Assembly (NCBI GenBank): GCA_016710885.1
Contig: JADJUC010000004.1
Location: 162,456-226,455 of the forward strand
Direction of reading: 5' to 3'
Length of the DNA stretch: 64,000 nt
Source: Candidatus Proximibacter danicus
GTDB taxonomy: Bacteria > Pseudomonadota > Gammaproteobacteria > Burkholderiales > Rhodocyclaceae
Positions within the stretch are counted from its first letter, which is position 1. Each line of letters opens with the position of its first letter. A program made the translations under genes and the position numbers. A model generated the notes under the pieces. The model was not told the DNA's origin. It searched no databases and saw nothing but the letters and a program-made list of their open reading frames with translations. Positions 27,536 to 36,002 of this stretch are shown here, piece after piece.

Positions 27536-28855
27536 ATGGCTAAGAACGTCGTAGTGGTCGGCACCCAGTGGGGCGACGAAGGCAAAGGCAAGATCGTCGA
27601 TTGGCTGACCGACAATGCACAGGGTGTCGTGCGCTTTCAGGGCGGCCACAACGCTGGTCATACGCTGGTCGTTGGCCAGGGGGCGGAAGAGCGTGTGTAC
27701 AAGCTCAACCTGGTGCCATCGGGCATCGTCCGTAAGGGAGTGCAGTGCTACATCGGCAACGGTGTCGTGCTCGACGTTCATCACCTGCTCTCGGAAATCC
27801 GCGAACTGGAACAGGGAGGCCTGCAAGTGCGCTCACGCCTCAAGATCAGCCCGGGATGTCCGCTGATTCTGCCGTATCACTCGGCCATCGACCGTGCGCG
27901 CGAAGCCATCAAAGTAGGCGACCAAAAAATTGGTACGACCGGCAAGGGTATCGGCCCGGCTTACGAAGACAAAGTGGCTCGCCGGGGCTTACGCGTTTAT
28001 GACCTGTTCGATGCCGAGCGCTTTGCGACCAAGCTCAAGGAAGTGATGGAGTATCACAACTTCGTGCTGGTCAACTTCTTCAAGGCCGAACCGGTCAGCT
28101 ACGAAGCCGTGCTGGCGCAGGCGCTGGCTGACGCCGAAGAGATCAAGCCGCTGGTAGCCGATGTTTCGGCCGCCATCTATGCTGCCAACGAAGCTGGCCA
28201 GAACATGCTGTTCGAAGGTGCGCAGGGCACGCTGCTCGACATCGACCACGGCACCTACCCGTTTGTCACCTCGTCCAACTGCGTTGCTGGGCAGGCATCT
28301 GCCGGCACCGGCATTGGCCCGGGCATGCTGCATTACGTACTCGGCATCACCAAGGCCTACTGCACGCGTGTTGGCGGCGGTCCGTTCCCGTCCGAACTGT
28401 GCATCGACACCGATGGCGCTCCCGGCTTCCAGATGTCCACCAAGGGCAAGGAATTCGGTACCGTCACCGGGCGCAAGCGCCGCTGCGGCTGGTTCGATGC
28501 CGCCGCATTGCGTCGCTCGGCCCGCATCAACGGCGTTACTGGCCTGTGCATCACCAAGCTCGACGTACTTGACGGCATGGAAGAACTGAACATCTGCACT
28601 GGCTACAAACTGGATGACAAGGTGCTCGACCTATTGCCGATCGGTGCCGACGAAGTGGCCCGCTGTGAGCCGATTTACGAGACCTTGCCCGGTTGGAGCG
28701 GCACGACATTCGGTGTCAAGCGTTGGGAAGAGCTGCCGGCAACGGCGCAGGCCTATCTCGAACGCATGCAGGAACTGGTCGGTATCCCGATCGACATCGT
28801 TTCTACTGGTCCCGAGCGGGACGAAACAATCCTGAAACGTCACCCGTTTGCGTGA
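27536..28855 (+). CDS. purA: Adenylosuccinate synthetase
   Basis: PurA joins IMP and aspartate using GTP in the first AMP-specific step of purine synthesis. The 439-residue product starts MAKNVVVVGTQWGDEGKGK, containing the P-loop-like GDEGKGK and the catalytic aspartate, and includes GHNAGHT, the IMP-binding TGKGIGPAYEDK, and the C-terminal aspartate/GTP-binding loop TVTGRKRRCGWFD. It is the last gene of the long co-directional series and is followed by a strong terminator. Confidence 0.97.
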   Translation: MAKNVVVVGTQWGDEGKGKIVDWLTDNAQGVVRFQGGHNAGHTLVVGQGAEERVYKLNLVPSGIVRKGVQCYIGNGVVLDVHHLLSEIRELEQGGLQVRSRLKISPGCPLILPYHSAIDRAREAIKVGDQKIGTTGKGIGPAYEDKVARRGLRVYDLFDAERFATKLKEVMEYHNFVLVNFFKAEPVSYEAVLAQALADAEEIKPLVADVSAAIYAANEAGQNMLFEGAQGTLLDIDHGTYPFVTSSNCVAGQASAGTGIGPGMLHYVLGITKAYCTRVGGGPFPSELCIDTDGAPGFQMSTKGKEFGTVTGRKRRCGWFDAAALRRSARINGVTGLCITKLDVLDGMEELNICTGYKLDDKVLDLLPIGADEVARCEPIYETLPGWSGTTFGVKRWEELPATAQAYLERMQELVGIPIDIVSTGPERDETILKRHPFA

Positions 28856-28862
28856 CCAAACA

Positions 28863-28890
28863 AAAGGCCGGCAAAACGCCGGCCTTTGTT
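28863..28890 (+). terminator. Terminator after purA
   Basis: A 10-bp stem (AAAGGCCGGC / GCCGGCCTTT) with a 5-nt loop starts 8 nt after the purA stop codon and is followed by TTGTTATTT. Confidence 0.85.
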
Positions 28891-28930
28891 ATTTAATCAA
28901 CCCATCGGACTTCGTCGCTGCTGCCGAGGC

Positions 28931-28961
28931 GCAAAAGAAAAAAGCCGGCGTTAGCCGGCTT
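28931..28961 (-). terminator. Terminator of tRNA-Leu (minus strand)
   Basis: Read on the minus strand, AAGCCGGC-TAAC-GCCGGCTT forms an 8-bp stem followed by TTTTTTCTTTT. It lies 15 nt beyond the 3' end of the tRNA gene. Confidence 0.8.
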
Positions 28962-28975
28962 CTATCACAATTTTT

Positions 28976-29060
28976 TGGTGCCCAGAAGAGGACTCGAACC
29001 TCCACACCTTGCGGCGCATGGACCTGAACCATGTGCGTCTACCAATTCCGCCATCTGGGC
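28976..29060 (-). tRNA. tRNA-Leu, anticodon CAG
   Basis: The minus strand gives an 85-nt class II tRNA beginning GCCCAGATGGCGGAATTGG. The acceptor stem GCCCAGA pairs with TCTGGGC, followed by discriminator A and an encoded CCA. The anticodon loop TTCAGGT gives CAG, and an extended variable arm (CCGCAAGGTGTGG region) and the T arm GAGGTTCGAGTCCTC are present. It reads CUG leucine codons, abundant in this GC-rich sequence. Confidence 0.95.
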
Positions 29061-29080
29061 AGGCATCCAAAGAAGCCGAG

Positions 29081-29108
29081 ATTCTAAAGGAAAAGAACAA
29101 AATGTCAA
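29081..29108 (-). promoter_or_regulatory. Candidate sigma70 promoter of tRNA-Leu, overlapping the rnr start
   Basis: On the minus strand, TTGACA (29108-29103) and TAGAAT (29086-29081) are separated by 16 nt, placing initiation a few bases before the tRNA 5' end at 29060. The -35 element overlaps the ATG of rnr on the other strand. Confidence 0.6.
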
Positions 29109-31303
29109 TAAAGAAACTATCAAAAATTCGTCGCGCCGATCCCCATTTCGAGCGCGAAGTCAGAAAATACGAATTCCCCCTGCCATCGCGCGAGTACATC
29201 CTGATGACGCTGGAGGGCGAGGGTAAGCCGATCAGTTTTGACCAGCTATGTGCATTGCTCGATATCACAAAAACCGAATTCGACATGTTTCGCCGTCGGC
29301 TCGCCGCGATGGAGCGTGAAGGCGAACTGATGCAGAACCGCAAGGGTTCCTACATCGTCCCCGAGAAAGCCAACCTGATCGCCGGGCGTGTTGAGGGCCA
29401 CAAGGATGGCTACGGTTTTCTCGTGCCGGATGAAGGTGGCGAGGATATTCACCTTGAATCAAAGCAGATGAGCAGTGTGCTGCATGGTGATCGCGTGCTG
29501 GTGCGCGTGACCGGGCTTGATCGGAAGGGGCGGCGCGAAGGTGTTGTGGTCGAGGTCCTTGAGCATGTAAATACCCGTGTTGTGGGGCGTGTTTTTGTCG
29601 AGCATGGCATTGCCTTCGTCGTGCCGGAAAACCGCCGGATCAACCAGGACATCCTGGTCCCACCGGACAAGAAGGAAAAATTCAAGTCCATGGCCGGACA
29701 GGTGGTTGTCGTCGAGATCATCGAACAACCCACCAAACACTCGCAGCCGATCGGACGGATTGTCGAAGTGCTCGGTAATTACGCCGATCCCGGCATGGAA
29801 ATTGAAATTGCCCTGAGAAAGCACGATCTTCCCTTTGAGTTCTCCAAGGCTGTCGGCGAGGAAACCAAAACACTCCCCGAAAAGGTCAAGAAATCGGAGT
29901 GGGAGGGTCGAGAAGATTTACGCGATCTGCCGCTGGTTACCATCGACGGTGAAACCGCTAGAGATTTCGACGATGCCGTCTGGGCGGAGAAGCAGGGCAA
30001 GGGCTGGCGATTGGTCGTAGCGATTGCCGACGTCAGCCATTATGTGCGGCCAGGCATGGCCTTGGACAAGGAAGCGCTGGCACGCGGCAACTCCGTCTAT
30101 TTTCCGCGCCGCGTCATTCCCATGCTGCCAGAAAAACTCTCCAACGGACTCTGTTCGCTGAACCCCGAGCTGGATCGACTGGCCATGGTCTGTGACATGA
30201 TTGTCGGCCCCACGGGGGCGATCAAGCACTATCGTTTTTATCCGGCAGTCTTCCATTCCCGGGCACGGCTGACCTACAACCAGGTCTGGAGCTGGTTGTC
30301 CGGTGATGCGAAGCCGGAAAGCGAAGTCCATCAGTCGCTGATGCCGCATCTGGAGGCGCTCTACAGTCTTTACCAGACCTTGGCCAAGGCGCGTACCAAG
30401 CGTGGTGCCATCGATTTCGAAACTGTCGAGACGATGATGCTCTTTAATGAACAGGGCAAGATCGACAATATCGTTCCGGTGCACCGGAACAATGCCCACC
30501 GCCTGATCGAAGAATGCATGCTGGCCGCCAACGTCTGCGCCTCGGCCTTCCTCCAGGAGCATGAGCAGCCGTGCCTCTATCGCGTGCACGAAGGCCCGAC
30601 ACCAGAGAAGCTCGAGGCCTTGCGCAGTTTTCTCAAGGAATTCGGCCTCGGTCTGACTGGCGGTGACGAACCGCATGCCAAGGATTACGGTGTTTTGCTC
30701 GAAAAGATCAAGCAGCGCCCGGATATGCAGTTGCTGCAGACGGTGATGCTGCGCTCATTGCGCCAGGCCATGTACAGCCCGGACAACGTCGGCCATTTCG
30801 GCCTGGCGTATGAGCATTACACCCATTTCACCTCGCCGATCCGGCGATATCCCGATCTGCTCGTGCATCGCGCCATCAAGGCTGTATTGGCCGGCGAAAC
30901 CTATCGACCATCAACGAGCTGGGACGATATCGGCCTGAACTGCTCGATGACCGAGCGCCGTGCCGATGAAGCCACGCGCGATGTCGACAACTGGCTCAAG
31001 TGCTACTACATGAAGGAGCGTATTGGCGAAGAGTTCGATGGGACGATTGCCGCCGTGGTGCCGTTTGGCGTCTTCGTTGCGCTCGATTCGGTTTACGTGG
31101 AGGGCTTGGTGCACGTGTCTGAACTGGGCGAGGACTATTTCCAGTACGACAATATCAAGCACCAGATGCTTGGAGAACGCAGCGGCAAGCGCTATCGCCT
31201 TGGCGATCGCCTGCGCGTGAAACTGGTCAAAGCCGATCTGGAAACCGGACGCATCGATTTTGTGATGGCTGAGGGAACCGGGCGGATCGGGTATAGAAGC
31301 TAA
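29102..31303 (+). CDS. rnr: Ribonuclease R
   Basis: RNase R is a processive 3'-5' exoribonuclease of the RNase II family that degrades structured RNA. The ATG at 29102 was chosen (AAAGGA upstream); the longer frame from 29009 runs through the tRNA gene. The 733-residue protein has an N-terminal winged-helix domain (LMTLEGEGKPISFDQLCALLDI), cold-shock domains, the RNB catalytic domain with clustered aspartates (TIDGETARDFDDAVW) and the ending SPIRRYPDLLVHR, then a C-terminal S1 domain (GEEFDGTIAAVVPFGVFVALDS). It ends tail to tail with the diguanylate cyclase gene, overlapping by 4 nt. Confidence 0.96.
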   Translation: MSIKKLSKIRRADPHFEREVRKYEFPLPSREYILMTLEGEGKPISFDQLCALLDITKTEFDMFRRRLAAMEREGELMQNRKGSYIVPEKANLIAGRVEGHKDGYGFLVPDEGGEDIHLESKQMSSVLHGDRVLVRVTGLDRKGRREGVVVEVLEHVNTRVVGRVFVEHGIAFVVPENRRINQDILVPPDKKEKFKSMAGQVVVVEIIEQPTKHSQPIGRIVEVLGNYADPGMEIEIALRKHDLPFEFSKAVGEETKTLPEKVKKSEWEGREDLRDLPLVTIDGETARDFDDAVWAEKQGKGWRLVVAIADVSHYVRPGMALDKEALARGNSVYFPRRVIPMLPEKLSNGLCSLNPELDRLAMVCDMIVGPTGAIKHYRFYPAVFHSRARLTYNQVWSWLSGDAKPESEVHQSLMPHLEALYSLYQTLAKARTKRGAIDFETVETMMLFNEQGKIDNIVPVHRNNAHRLIEECMLAANVCASAFLQEHEQPCLYRVHEGPTPEKLEALRSFLKEFGLGLTGGDEPHAKDYGVLLEKIKQRPDMQLLQTVMLRSLRQAMYSPDNVGHFGLAYEHYTHFTSPIRRYPDLLVHRAIKAVLAGETYRPSTSWDDIGLNCSMTERRADEATRDVDNWLKCYYMKERIGEEFDGTIAAVVPFGVFVALDSVYVEGLVHVSELGEDYFQYDNIKHQMLGERSGKRYRLGDRLRVKLVKADLETGRIDFVMAEGTGRIGYRS

Positions 31304-32292
31304 GCCGTTGTTTTTTTGATGGCGTCGGTCTGGCCTGATGCCGCGACACGGTTGCGGCCGGCATGTTTGGCCGAATACAGTGCTGCATCGGCTGCCGATA
31401 CGAGTTCCGATGAAGGATGATCCGGTTGTGGAATCAGTGTCGCTACGCCGATGCTGGCCGTAACGTGCTCGGCAACGTCAGAGTACGCGTGCGGAATCGC
31501 CAGTCCGCGAATGCGTTCGCAGATTCTTTTGGCTACGGCCAAGGCTCCGGTCTCATTGGTATTGGGCATGACGACGACGAATTCTTCCCCACCATACCGG
31601 GCAACCAGGTCGGCGGGCCGAAATACTGCCGTTGCCATTGCCTCTGCGACCTGACGCAGGCATTCGTCGCCCTGCTGATGTCCATAGTTGTCGTTGTAGC
31701 GTTTGAAAAAATCGACGTCCATCATGATCAGTGAGAGAGGCTGGCTTTCGCGCTGAGTCCGCAACCACTCAAGTTGCAAGCGGTCGTCGAAAGAACGACG
31801 GTTGGCAATCCCGGTCAGTCCGTCGCGTGCGGCAAGATTTTGCAGCGCTGTTTGCGCGAGTTTCTGTTCGGTCATGTCGCGCAGGGTTTCGACAACGGCA
31901 ACCAGATTGCCCTGATCATCGAAAATGGGGCCTGCATCAATCGCCAGGTAGAGGCGATCGCCAGCGCGCGGCATCGTGCACCAATTCTCAGCTCGCAGAC
32001 CAAGCCCGGACTCGCTGGGCTCTGTGTGCGAGGTGTAGAGTGTTTGCAGCTCGTCGGAGCGATCAAGTGCAAGAATATCCGCCAGGCAATAGCGGGGGGC
32101 ATCGTAGAACGCACACCAATGATCTTGCGTTCCGAGAACCTCGCTTGCCGAAACGCCGGTAAGTCGCTCGCAGGCGCGGTTCCAGATCAGCACCCTTCGC
32201 TCGGCATCAAGCACAAAAGTGGGCACTACAAGGTGCTGCATCAGGCGCACAGCAAAGGCGTGGGTGCTGTCGCCTACAGGCAATTTTTCCAT
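31300..32292 (-). CDS. PAS-GGDEF diguanylate cyclase
   Basis: I chose the ATG at 32292; a longer frame from 32472 would overlap rlmB. The 330-residue protein has a PAS domain (about residues 14-140, VVPTFVLDAERRVLIWNRACERLTG...DMTEQKLAQ) and a GGDEF domain (about 155-320). The active-site motif is RYGGEEF, so cyclase activity is expected, and RPAD five residues upstream is an RxxD inhibitory site for product feedback. No membrane segment is seen, so it should be cytosolic. It stands alone between two convergent or divergent housekeeping genes, and its signal is unknown. Confidence 0.9.
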   Translation of the reverse strand: MEKLPVGDSTHAFAVRLMQHLVVPTFVLDAERRVLIWNRACERLTGVSASEVLGTQDHWCAFYDAPRYCLADILALDRSDELQTLYTSHTEPSESGLGLRAENWCTMPRAGDRLYLAIDAGPIFDDQGNLVAVVETLRDMTEQKLAQTALQNLAARDGLTGIANRRSFDDRLQLEWLRTQRESQPLSLIMMDVDFFKRYNDNYGHQQGDECLRQVAEAMATAVFRPADLVARYGGEEFVVVMPNTNETGALAVAKRICERIRGLAIPHAYSDVAEHVTASIGVATLIPQPDHPSSELVSAADAALYSAKHAGRNRVAASGQTDAIKKTTA

Positions 32293-32452
32293 GGATTTCC
32301 GTAATTTTTTTGTAAATCTACTGAATTCGGGATGACGATACGCCCGGCCTGATGCAACGTCAATTGCATAATGAACTTTGCGGAGGAGGCTAACGTCGTG
32401 AGACAGGGGATGGCTGCTAGAATTGCAGCCCCGCTTTGAAAGGTTTTCTGCT

Positions 32453-33187
32453 ATGTCCCATTCGCGATCCATCTTCGGTTTTCACGCAGTTCTTGCCAAG
32501 CTTCGCCATGACCCCGAAGCTGTTCACGAAATTTACCTTGACGCCGAGCGCAAGGATGCGAGAGCGCGCGACTTGATTCGCCATGCCGAACATGCAGGGG
32601 TAAAGCTTGTGGCAGCCGACGCCAAGCGCCTGGAGGCCATGGCGCCAGGCGCTACCCACCAAGGCGTGGTTGCGCACGTATCGGCACAGCAGCGGCACGT
32701 AACGCTTGATGATGTGCTGGATACCCTTGAAGAGCCGGCTTTCCTGCTGGTGCTCGATGGCGTCCAGGATCCGCATAACCTCGGCGCTTGCTTACGCGTT
32801 GCCGATGCGGTTGGCGCGCATGCCGTGATTGCCCCCAAAGATCGTGCCTGCGGCCTGACCCAAACGGCCATCAAGGTCGCCAGCGGTGCCGCAGAGACTG
32901 TTCCTTACATCATGGTGACAAACCTGGCGCGGACGCTGCGCGAATTGAGGGAGCGCGATATTTTCATTGTCGGTACCGACGATGAAGGTAGTACCGATCT
33001 TTACGCCGCCGAATGGCCGCAGGCCACTGCCTGGGTGCTCGGTGCCGAAGGCGAAGGAATGCGCCGCTTGACGCGTGAAACCTGCGATCTGCTGGTACGC
33101 ATTCCGATGTTGGGCAGCGTCTCCAGCCTCAACGTTTCGGTGGCTTCGGGTGTTTGCCTTTATGAAGCGAGGCGGCGCCTGTCGTGA
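32453..33187 (+). CDS. rlmB: 23S rRNA (guanosine-2'-O-)-methyltransferase RlmB
   Basis: RlmB is a SPOUT-class enzyme that 2'-O-methylates G2251 in the 23S rRNA P loop. The ATG at 32453 gives 244 residues; the longer frame from 32423 starts outside the family consensus. The N-terminal RNA-binding domain (SIFGFHAVLAKLRHDP) is followed by the trefoil-knot catalytic motifs NLGACLRVADAVGAHAVI, VLGAEGEGMRRLTRETCD and SVSSLNVSVASGV. It follows rnr, as in many Proteobacteria, although the cyclase gene intervenes on the other strand. Confidence 0.95.
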   Translation: MSHSRSIFGFHAVLAKLRHDPEAVHEIYLDAERKDARARDLIRHAEHAGVKLVAADAKRLEAMAPGATHQGVVAHVSAQQRHVTLDDVLDTLEEPAFLLVLDGVQDPHNLGACLRVADAVGAHAVIAPKDRACGLTQTAIKVASGAAETVPYIMVTNLARTLRELRERDIFIVGTDDEGSTDLYAAEWPQATAWVLGAEGEGMRRLTRETCDLLVRIPMLGSVSSLNVSVASGVCLYEARRRLS

Positions 33188-33211
33188 TTGGCATGCGGCA
33201 ATTTTGCGGGG

Positions 33212-33613
33212 TCAGGAGCAACGGATGAGTAGTGTCAGTGCCAAGGCGCCGCAGCCCGTTGTTAACGTGACATAGATCAGCAGGGCGGTAATTTTTTCAG
33301 GGCGTTCGCTGCGGCGTTTTGCATCGACCCAATTGAGTACTTCACCGACAGCGGCCAGTGAAAACAGGGCAAAGAAGGTAAAGGCGAAAAATTCACCGAT
33401 GAAAACGAGGTTCTTGTTCCCCGGGCAGCGCGAGAAAGCTTCGCGCGAATAATCGTAATTATGGATGGCGACGTAGCCGAGCGCGGCAAGGATGCCGAGG
33501 TTGGCGACAACGATGAGCACGATGCGCCATGCATCCGGCGAAAAAAACCAGCGGATGGCTTCGACCAGATCATTGCCGAAGTCGCGAAAAAATTGAAGGG
33601 TGGCTTTGAGCAT
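33212..33613 (-). CDS. Small membrane protein of unknown function
   Basis: The 133-residue product has an amphipathic N-terminus (MLKATLQFFRDFGNDLVEAI) and three likely membrane helices near residues 28-48, 68-92 and 106-128. Two charged loops follow the pattern YSREAFSRCPGNKN and DAKRRSERPEK. I do not recognise a family. The start is the only ATG near a purine-rich stretch, and codon use resembles the neighbours, so it is probably real. It is tail to tail with rlmB and followed on the other side by the cysN terminator. Confidence 0.65.
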   Translation of the reverse strand: MLKATLQFFRDFGNDLVEAIRWFFSPDAWRIVLIVVANLGILAALGYVAIHNYDYSREAFSRCPGNKNLVFIGEFFAFTFFALFSLAAVGEVLNWVDAKRRSERPEKITALLIYVTLTTGCGALALTLLIRCS

Positions 33614-33650
33614 GCCCGGATTTTACCTGTACGGCCTGTATTTCCAGTAG

Positions 33651-33689
33651 AACGATAAAAAGCCCGCTGACTGCGGGCTTTTTATCGTT
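33651..33689. terminator. Bidirectional terminator between cysN and the membrane protein gene
   Basis: A 17-bp stem (left arm AACGATAAAAAGCCCGC, right arm its complement) closes a 5-nt loop TGACT. U-rich tracts are on both strands. It lies 17 nt beyond the cysN stop on the minus strand. Confidence 0.85.
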
Positions 33690-33706
33690 CGGAACGGGCT
33701 TTGGTA

Positions 33707-34981
33707 TCAGACGATCATGCCTGCGCCAACGGTGTTGTTCGACGACTCGTCGATGATGATGAAGGCACCAGTCCCACGGTTTTCCGCATAGGCGTCGCAG
33801 AAGATCGGCTGCGCCAGTTTGAAGGCCACCTTGGCGATGTCATTCATTGCCAGCTTGTCGGCTGCTACCCATTCCATCGTATTGACGTCCACGCGGTACT
33901 CGATGCCGGCGACCATTGCCTTGCTGTCGCGCGTGGTGTGGCGGATCAGGTACTTGCGGGCGCGGTCCATCGGCTGTTCGGAGAGCCAGCAGACCATGGC
34001 TTCGATCTGTTTCTTCGGCTCCAGCGCTTCGCTGGTCTTGACGATCATGTCGCCGCGCGAGATGTCGATCTCGTCGGCCAGCAGGATGGTCACTGACTGT
34101 TCGGAGAACGCGCTCGGCAGTTGCTGACTGTAGATTTCGATGGCCTTGACGCGGGTGGTCAGGCCGGATGGCAGTACGGTCACTTCATCGCCGACGGCGA
34201 TTTCACCGGATTCGACGCGGCCCATGAAGCCGCGGTAGTCGTGCAGTTCGGGGTTGGCCGAATCCTGCGGACGGCAGACGTACTGCACCGGGAAACGGAA
34301 TTTCTCGGAGGTTTCGGTATGCGCGGCTGGTGCCGTTTCCAGCACGTCGAGCAGGGTCGGGCCGTTATACCAGCCCAGGCGCTCGCCGCGATCGACGACC
34401 ATGTCGCCGTTCAAGGCCGACATCGGGATGAAGCGGATGTCTTGGATACCGAGTTTTTCGGCGAAGGCCAGGTAGTCGGCGCGAATCTTCTCGAACACCG
34501 TCTGGTCGTAATCGACCAGATCCATCTTGTTCACGGCCACGATCAGGTGCGGAATGTTGACCAGATGCGCCAGATAGGAATGGCGGCGGGTCTGCGTCAG
34601 CACGCCCTTGCGCGCGTCGATCAGGATGATCGCCAGGTTGGCGGTCGAGGCGGCGGTGACCATGTTGCGCGTGTACTGCTCGTGCCCCGGCGCGTCGGCG
34701 ATGATGTACTTGCGCGTGCCGGTGGTGCAGTAGCGGTAGGCGACGTCGATGGTGATGCCCTGTTCGCGCTCGGCCTGCAGGCCGTCGGTCAGCAGCGACA
34801 GGTCGACGGCTTCCATGCCGCGCTTCTGCGAGGTGCGCTCGATCGCCGTCAGCGTGTCGGCGAGAATGGTCTTGGTATCGAACAGCAGGCGGCCGATCAG
34901 CGTGCTCTTGCCGTCGTCGACGCTGCCGCAGGTGAGGAAGCGCAGCAGGCCATGATCTTCAAGTTTTTCCATGGCGGACAT
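33707..34981 (-). CDS. cysN: Sulfate adenylyltransferase subunit 1 (GTPase)
   Basis: CysN is the GTPase subunit of ATP sulfurylase; GTP hydrolysis drives APS formation by CysD. The 424-residue protein has an EF-Tu-like G domain with GSVDDGKSTLIGRL, DAPGHEQYTRNM and NKMD, followed by two beta-barrel domains (GEIAVGDEVTVLPSG). It has no C-terminal APS kinase domain, so it is plain CysN and not the CysNC fusion. The ATG at 34981 overlaps the cysD stop by one base (TGATG). It is the last gene of the cys cluster. Confidence 0.96.
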   Translation of the reverse strand: MSAMEKLEDHGLLRFLTCGSVDDGKSTLIGRLLFDTKTILADTLTAIERTSQKRGMEAVDLSLLTDGLQAEREQGITIDVAYRYCTTGTRKYIIADAPGHEQYTRNMVTAASTANLAIILIDARKGVLTQTRRHSYLAHLVNIPHLIVAVNKMDLVDYDQTVFEKIRADYLAFAEKLGIQDIRFIPMSALNGDMVVDRGERLGWYNGPTLLDVLETAPAAHTETSEKFRFPVQYVCRPQDSANPELHDYRGFMGRVESGEIAVGDEVTVLPSGLTTRVKAIEIYSQQLPSAFSEQSVTILLADEIDISRGDMIVKTSEALEPKKQIEAMVCWLSEQPMDRARKYLIRHTTRDSKAMVAGIEYRVDVNTMEWVAADKLAMNDIAKVAFKLAQPIFCDAYAENRGTGAFIIIDESSNNTVGAGMIV

Positions 34982-35916
34982 CAGAAGTAACCCTCTTTCT
35001 TGCGTTGTTCCATCGAGGCTTCGCTGGTCTGGTCGTCCAGACGCGTGGCGCCGCGCTCGGTAATGGTGGTGGTGGCGGTTTCGACCACGATCTTCTCGAC
35101 GGTGTCGGCATCCGACTCGACCGGGGCCGTGCAGGAGATGTCGCCGACGGTGCGGAAGCGCACCAGCAGGTCGACGATCTCTTCACCGGCCTTGGGCAGG
35201 TTGGTCAGTTCGCCGCCGACCAGCGGCACGTTCACCGGCACGATGGCGCCCTGGCGGATGACCACCGGGCGGGTGTGGGCGAAGTAGATCGACGGCAGTT
35301 CGAGCTGTTCGCGCTCGATGTATTGCCAGACATCCATTTCCGTCCAGTTCGAGATCGGGAAGGCGCGGATGTTCTCGCCCTTGTGCGATCGCGCGTTGTA
35401 GAGGTCCCACAGTTCCGGGCGCTGGTTCTTCGGGTCCCATTGGCCGAACTCGTCGCGGAAGCTCATGATGCGTTCCTTGGCGCGGGCCTTTTCCTCGTCG
35501 CGGCGGGCGCCGCCGATGCAGGCGTCGAAACCGAATTCCTCGATGGTTTCAAGCAGCGTCACCGACTGGTGCTTGTTGCGCGATTCGCCCGGGTGCTTGA
35601 GCACCACGGTGCCGCGCTTCATCGAATCCTCGACCGAACGCACGATCAGGCGCTCGCCCAGCTCGGCGGCGCGCTTGTCGCGGAAGGCGATGACTTCCGG
35701 GTAGTTGTGGCCGGTATCCACGTGTACCAGCGGGAAGGGAAACTTGCCCGGACGGAAGGCCTTCTCGGCTACGCGCAGCATGCAGATCGAATCCTTGCCG
35801 CCGGAGAAGAGCAGGGCCGGGTTCGAGCACTGGCCGGCCACCTCGCGCATGATGTGGATGGCCTCGGCTTCAAGCCAGTCGAGGTGGCTCAGCGTTTGTT
35901 TGGTCAATACAGTCAT
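34981..35916 (-). CDS. cysD: Sulfate adenylyltransferase subunit 2
   Basis: CysD is the catalytic subunit that makes adenosine 5'-phosphosulfate from sulfate and ATP. The 311-residue protein belongs to the N-type ATP pyrophosphatases with PP-loop LLFSGGKDSICML and the conserved DAGIGGARRDEEKARAK-like segment (here DACIGGARRDEEKARAK) and ISNWTEMDVWQYI. It overlaps cysN by one base. Between its start and the cysH stop lies the inverted repeat at 35928-36002. Confidence 0.96.
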   Translation of the reverse strand: MTVLTKQTLSHLDWLEAEAIHIMREVAGQCSNPALLFSGGKDSICMLRVAEKAFRPGKFPFPLVHVDTGHNYPEVIAFRDKRAAELGERLIVRSVEDSMKRGTVVLKHPGESRNKHQSVTLLETIEEFGFDACIGGARRDEEKARAKERIMSFRDEFGQWDPKNQRPELWDLYNARSHKGENIRAFPISNWTEMDVWQYIEREQLELPSIYFAHTRPVVIRQGAIVPVNVPLVGGELTNLPKAGEEIVDLLVRFRTVGDISCTAPVESDADTVEKIVVETATTTITERGATRLDDQTSEASMEQRKKEGYF

Positions 35917-35927
35917 TCAAAAAACCT

Positions 35928-36002
35928 TTCACCACAGAGTCACAGAGACACAGAGAAAACACGGAGTTGAAGTTCTCTGTGCCTCTGTGTCTCTGTGGTT
36001 AA
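35928..36002. repeat. Imperfect inverted repeat with 30-nt arms, (accacagag)-type palindrome
   Basis: The left arm (35928-35957) and the reverse complement of the right arm (35973-36002) match at 27 of 30 positions, both built on ACCACAGAG and CACAGAG units; the spacer is 15 nt. Similar CACAGAG-rich palindromes are known as dispersed intergenic repeats in many Proteobacteria. The right arm supplies the cysH stop codon. As RNA it would fold into a long hairpin within the cys transcript. Confidence 0.8.
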
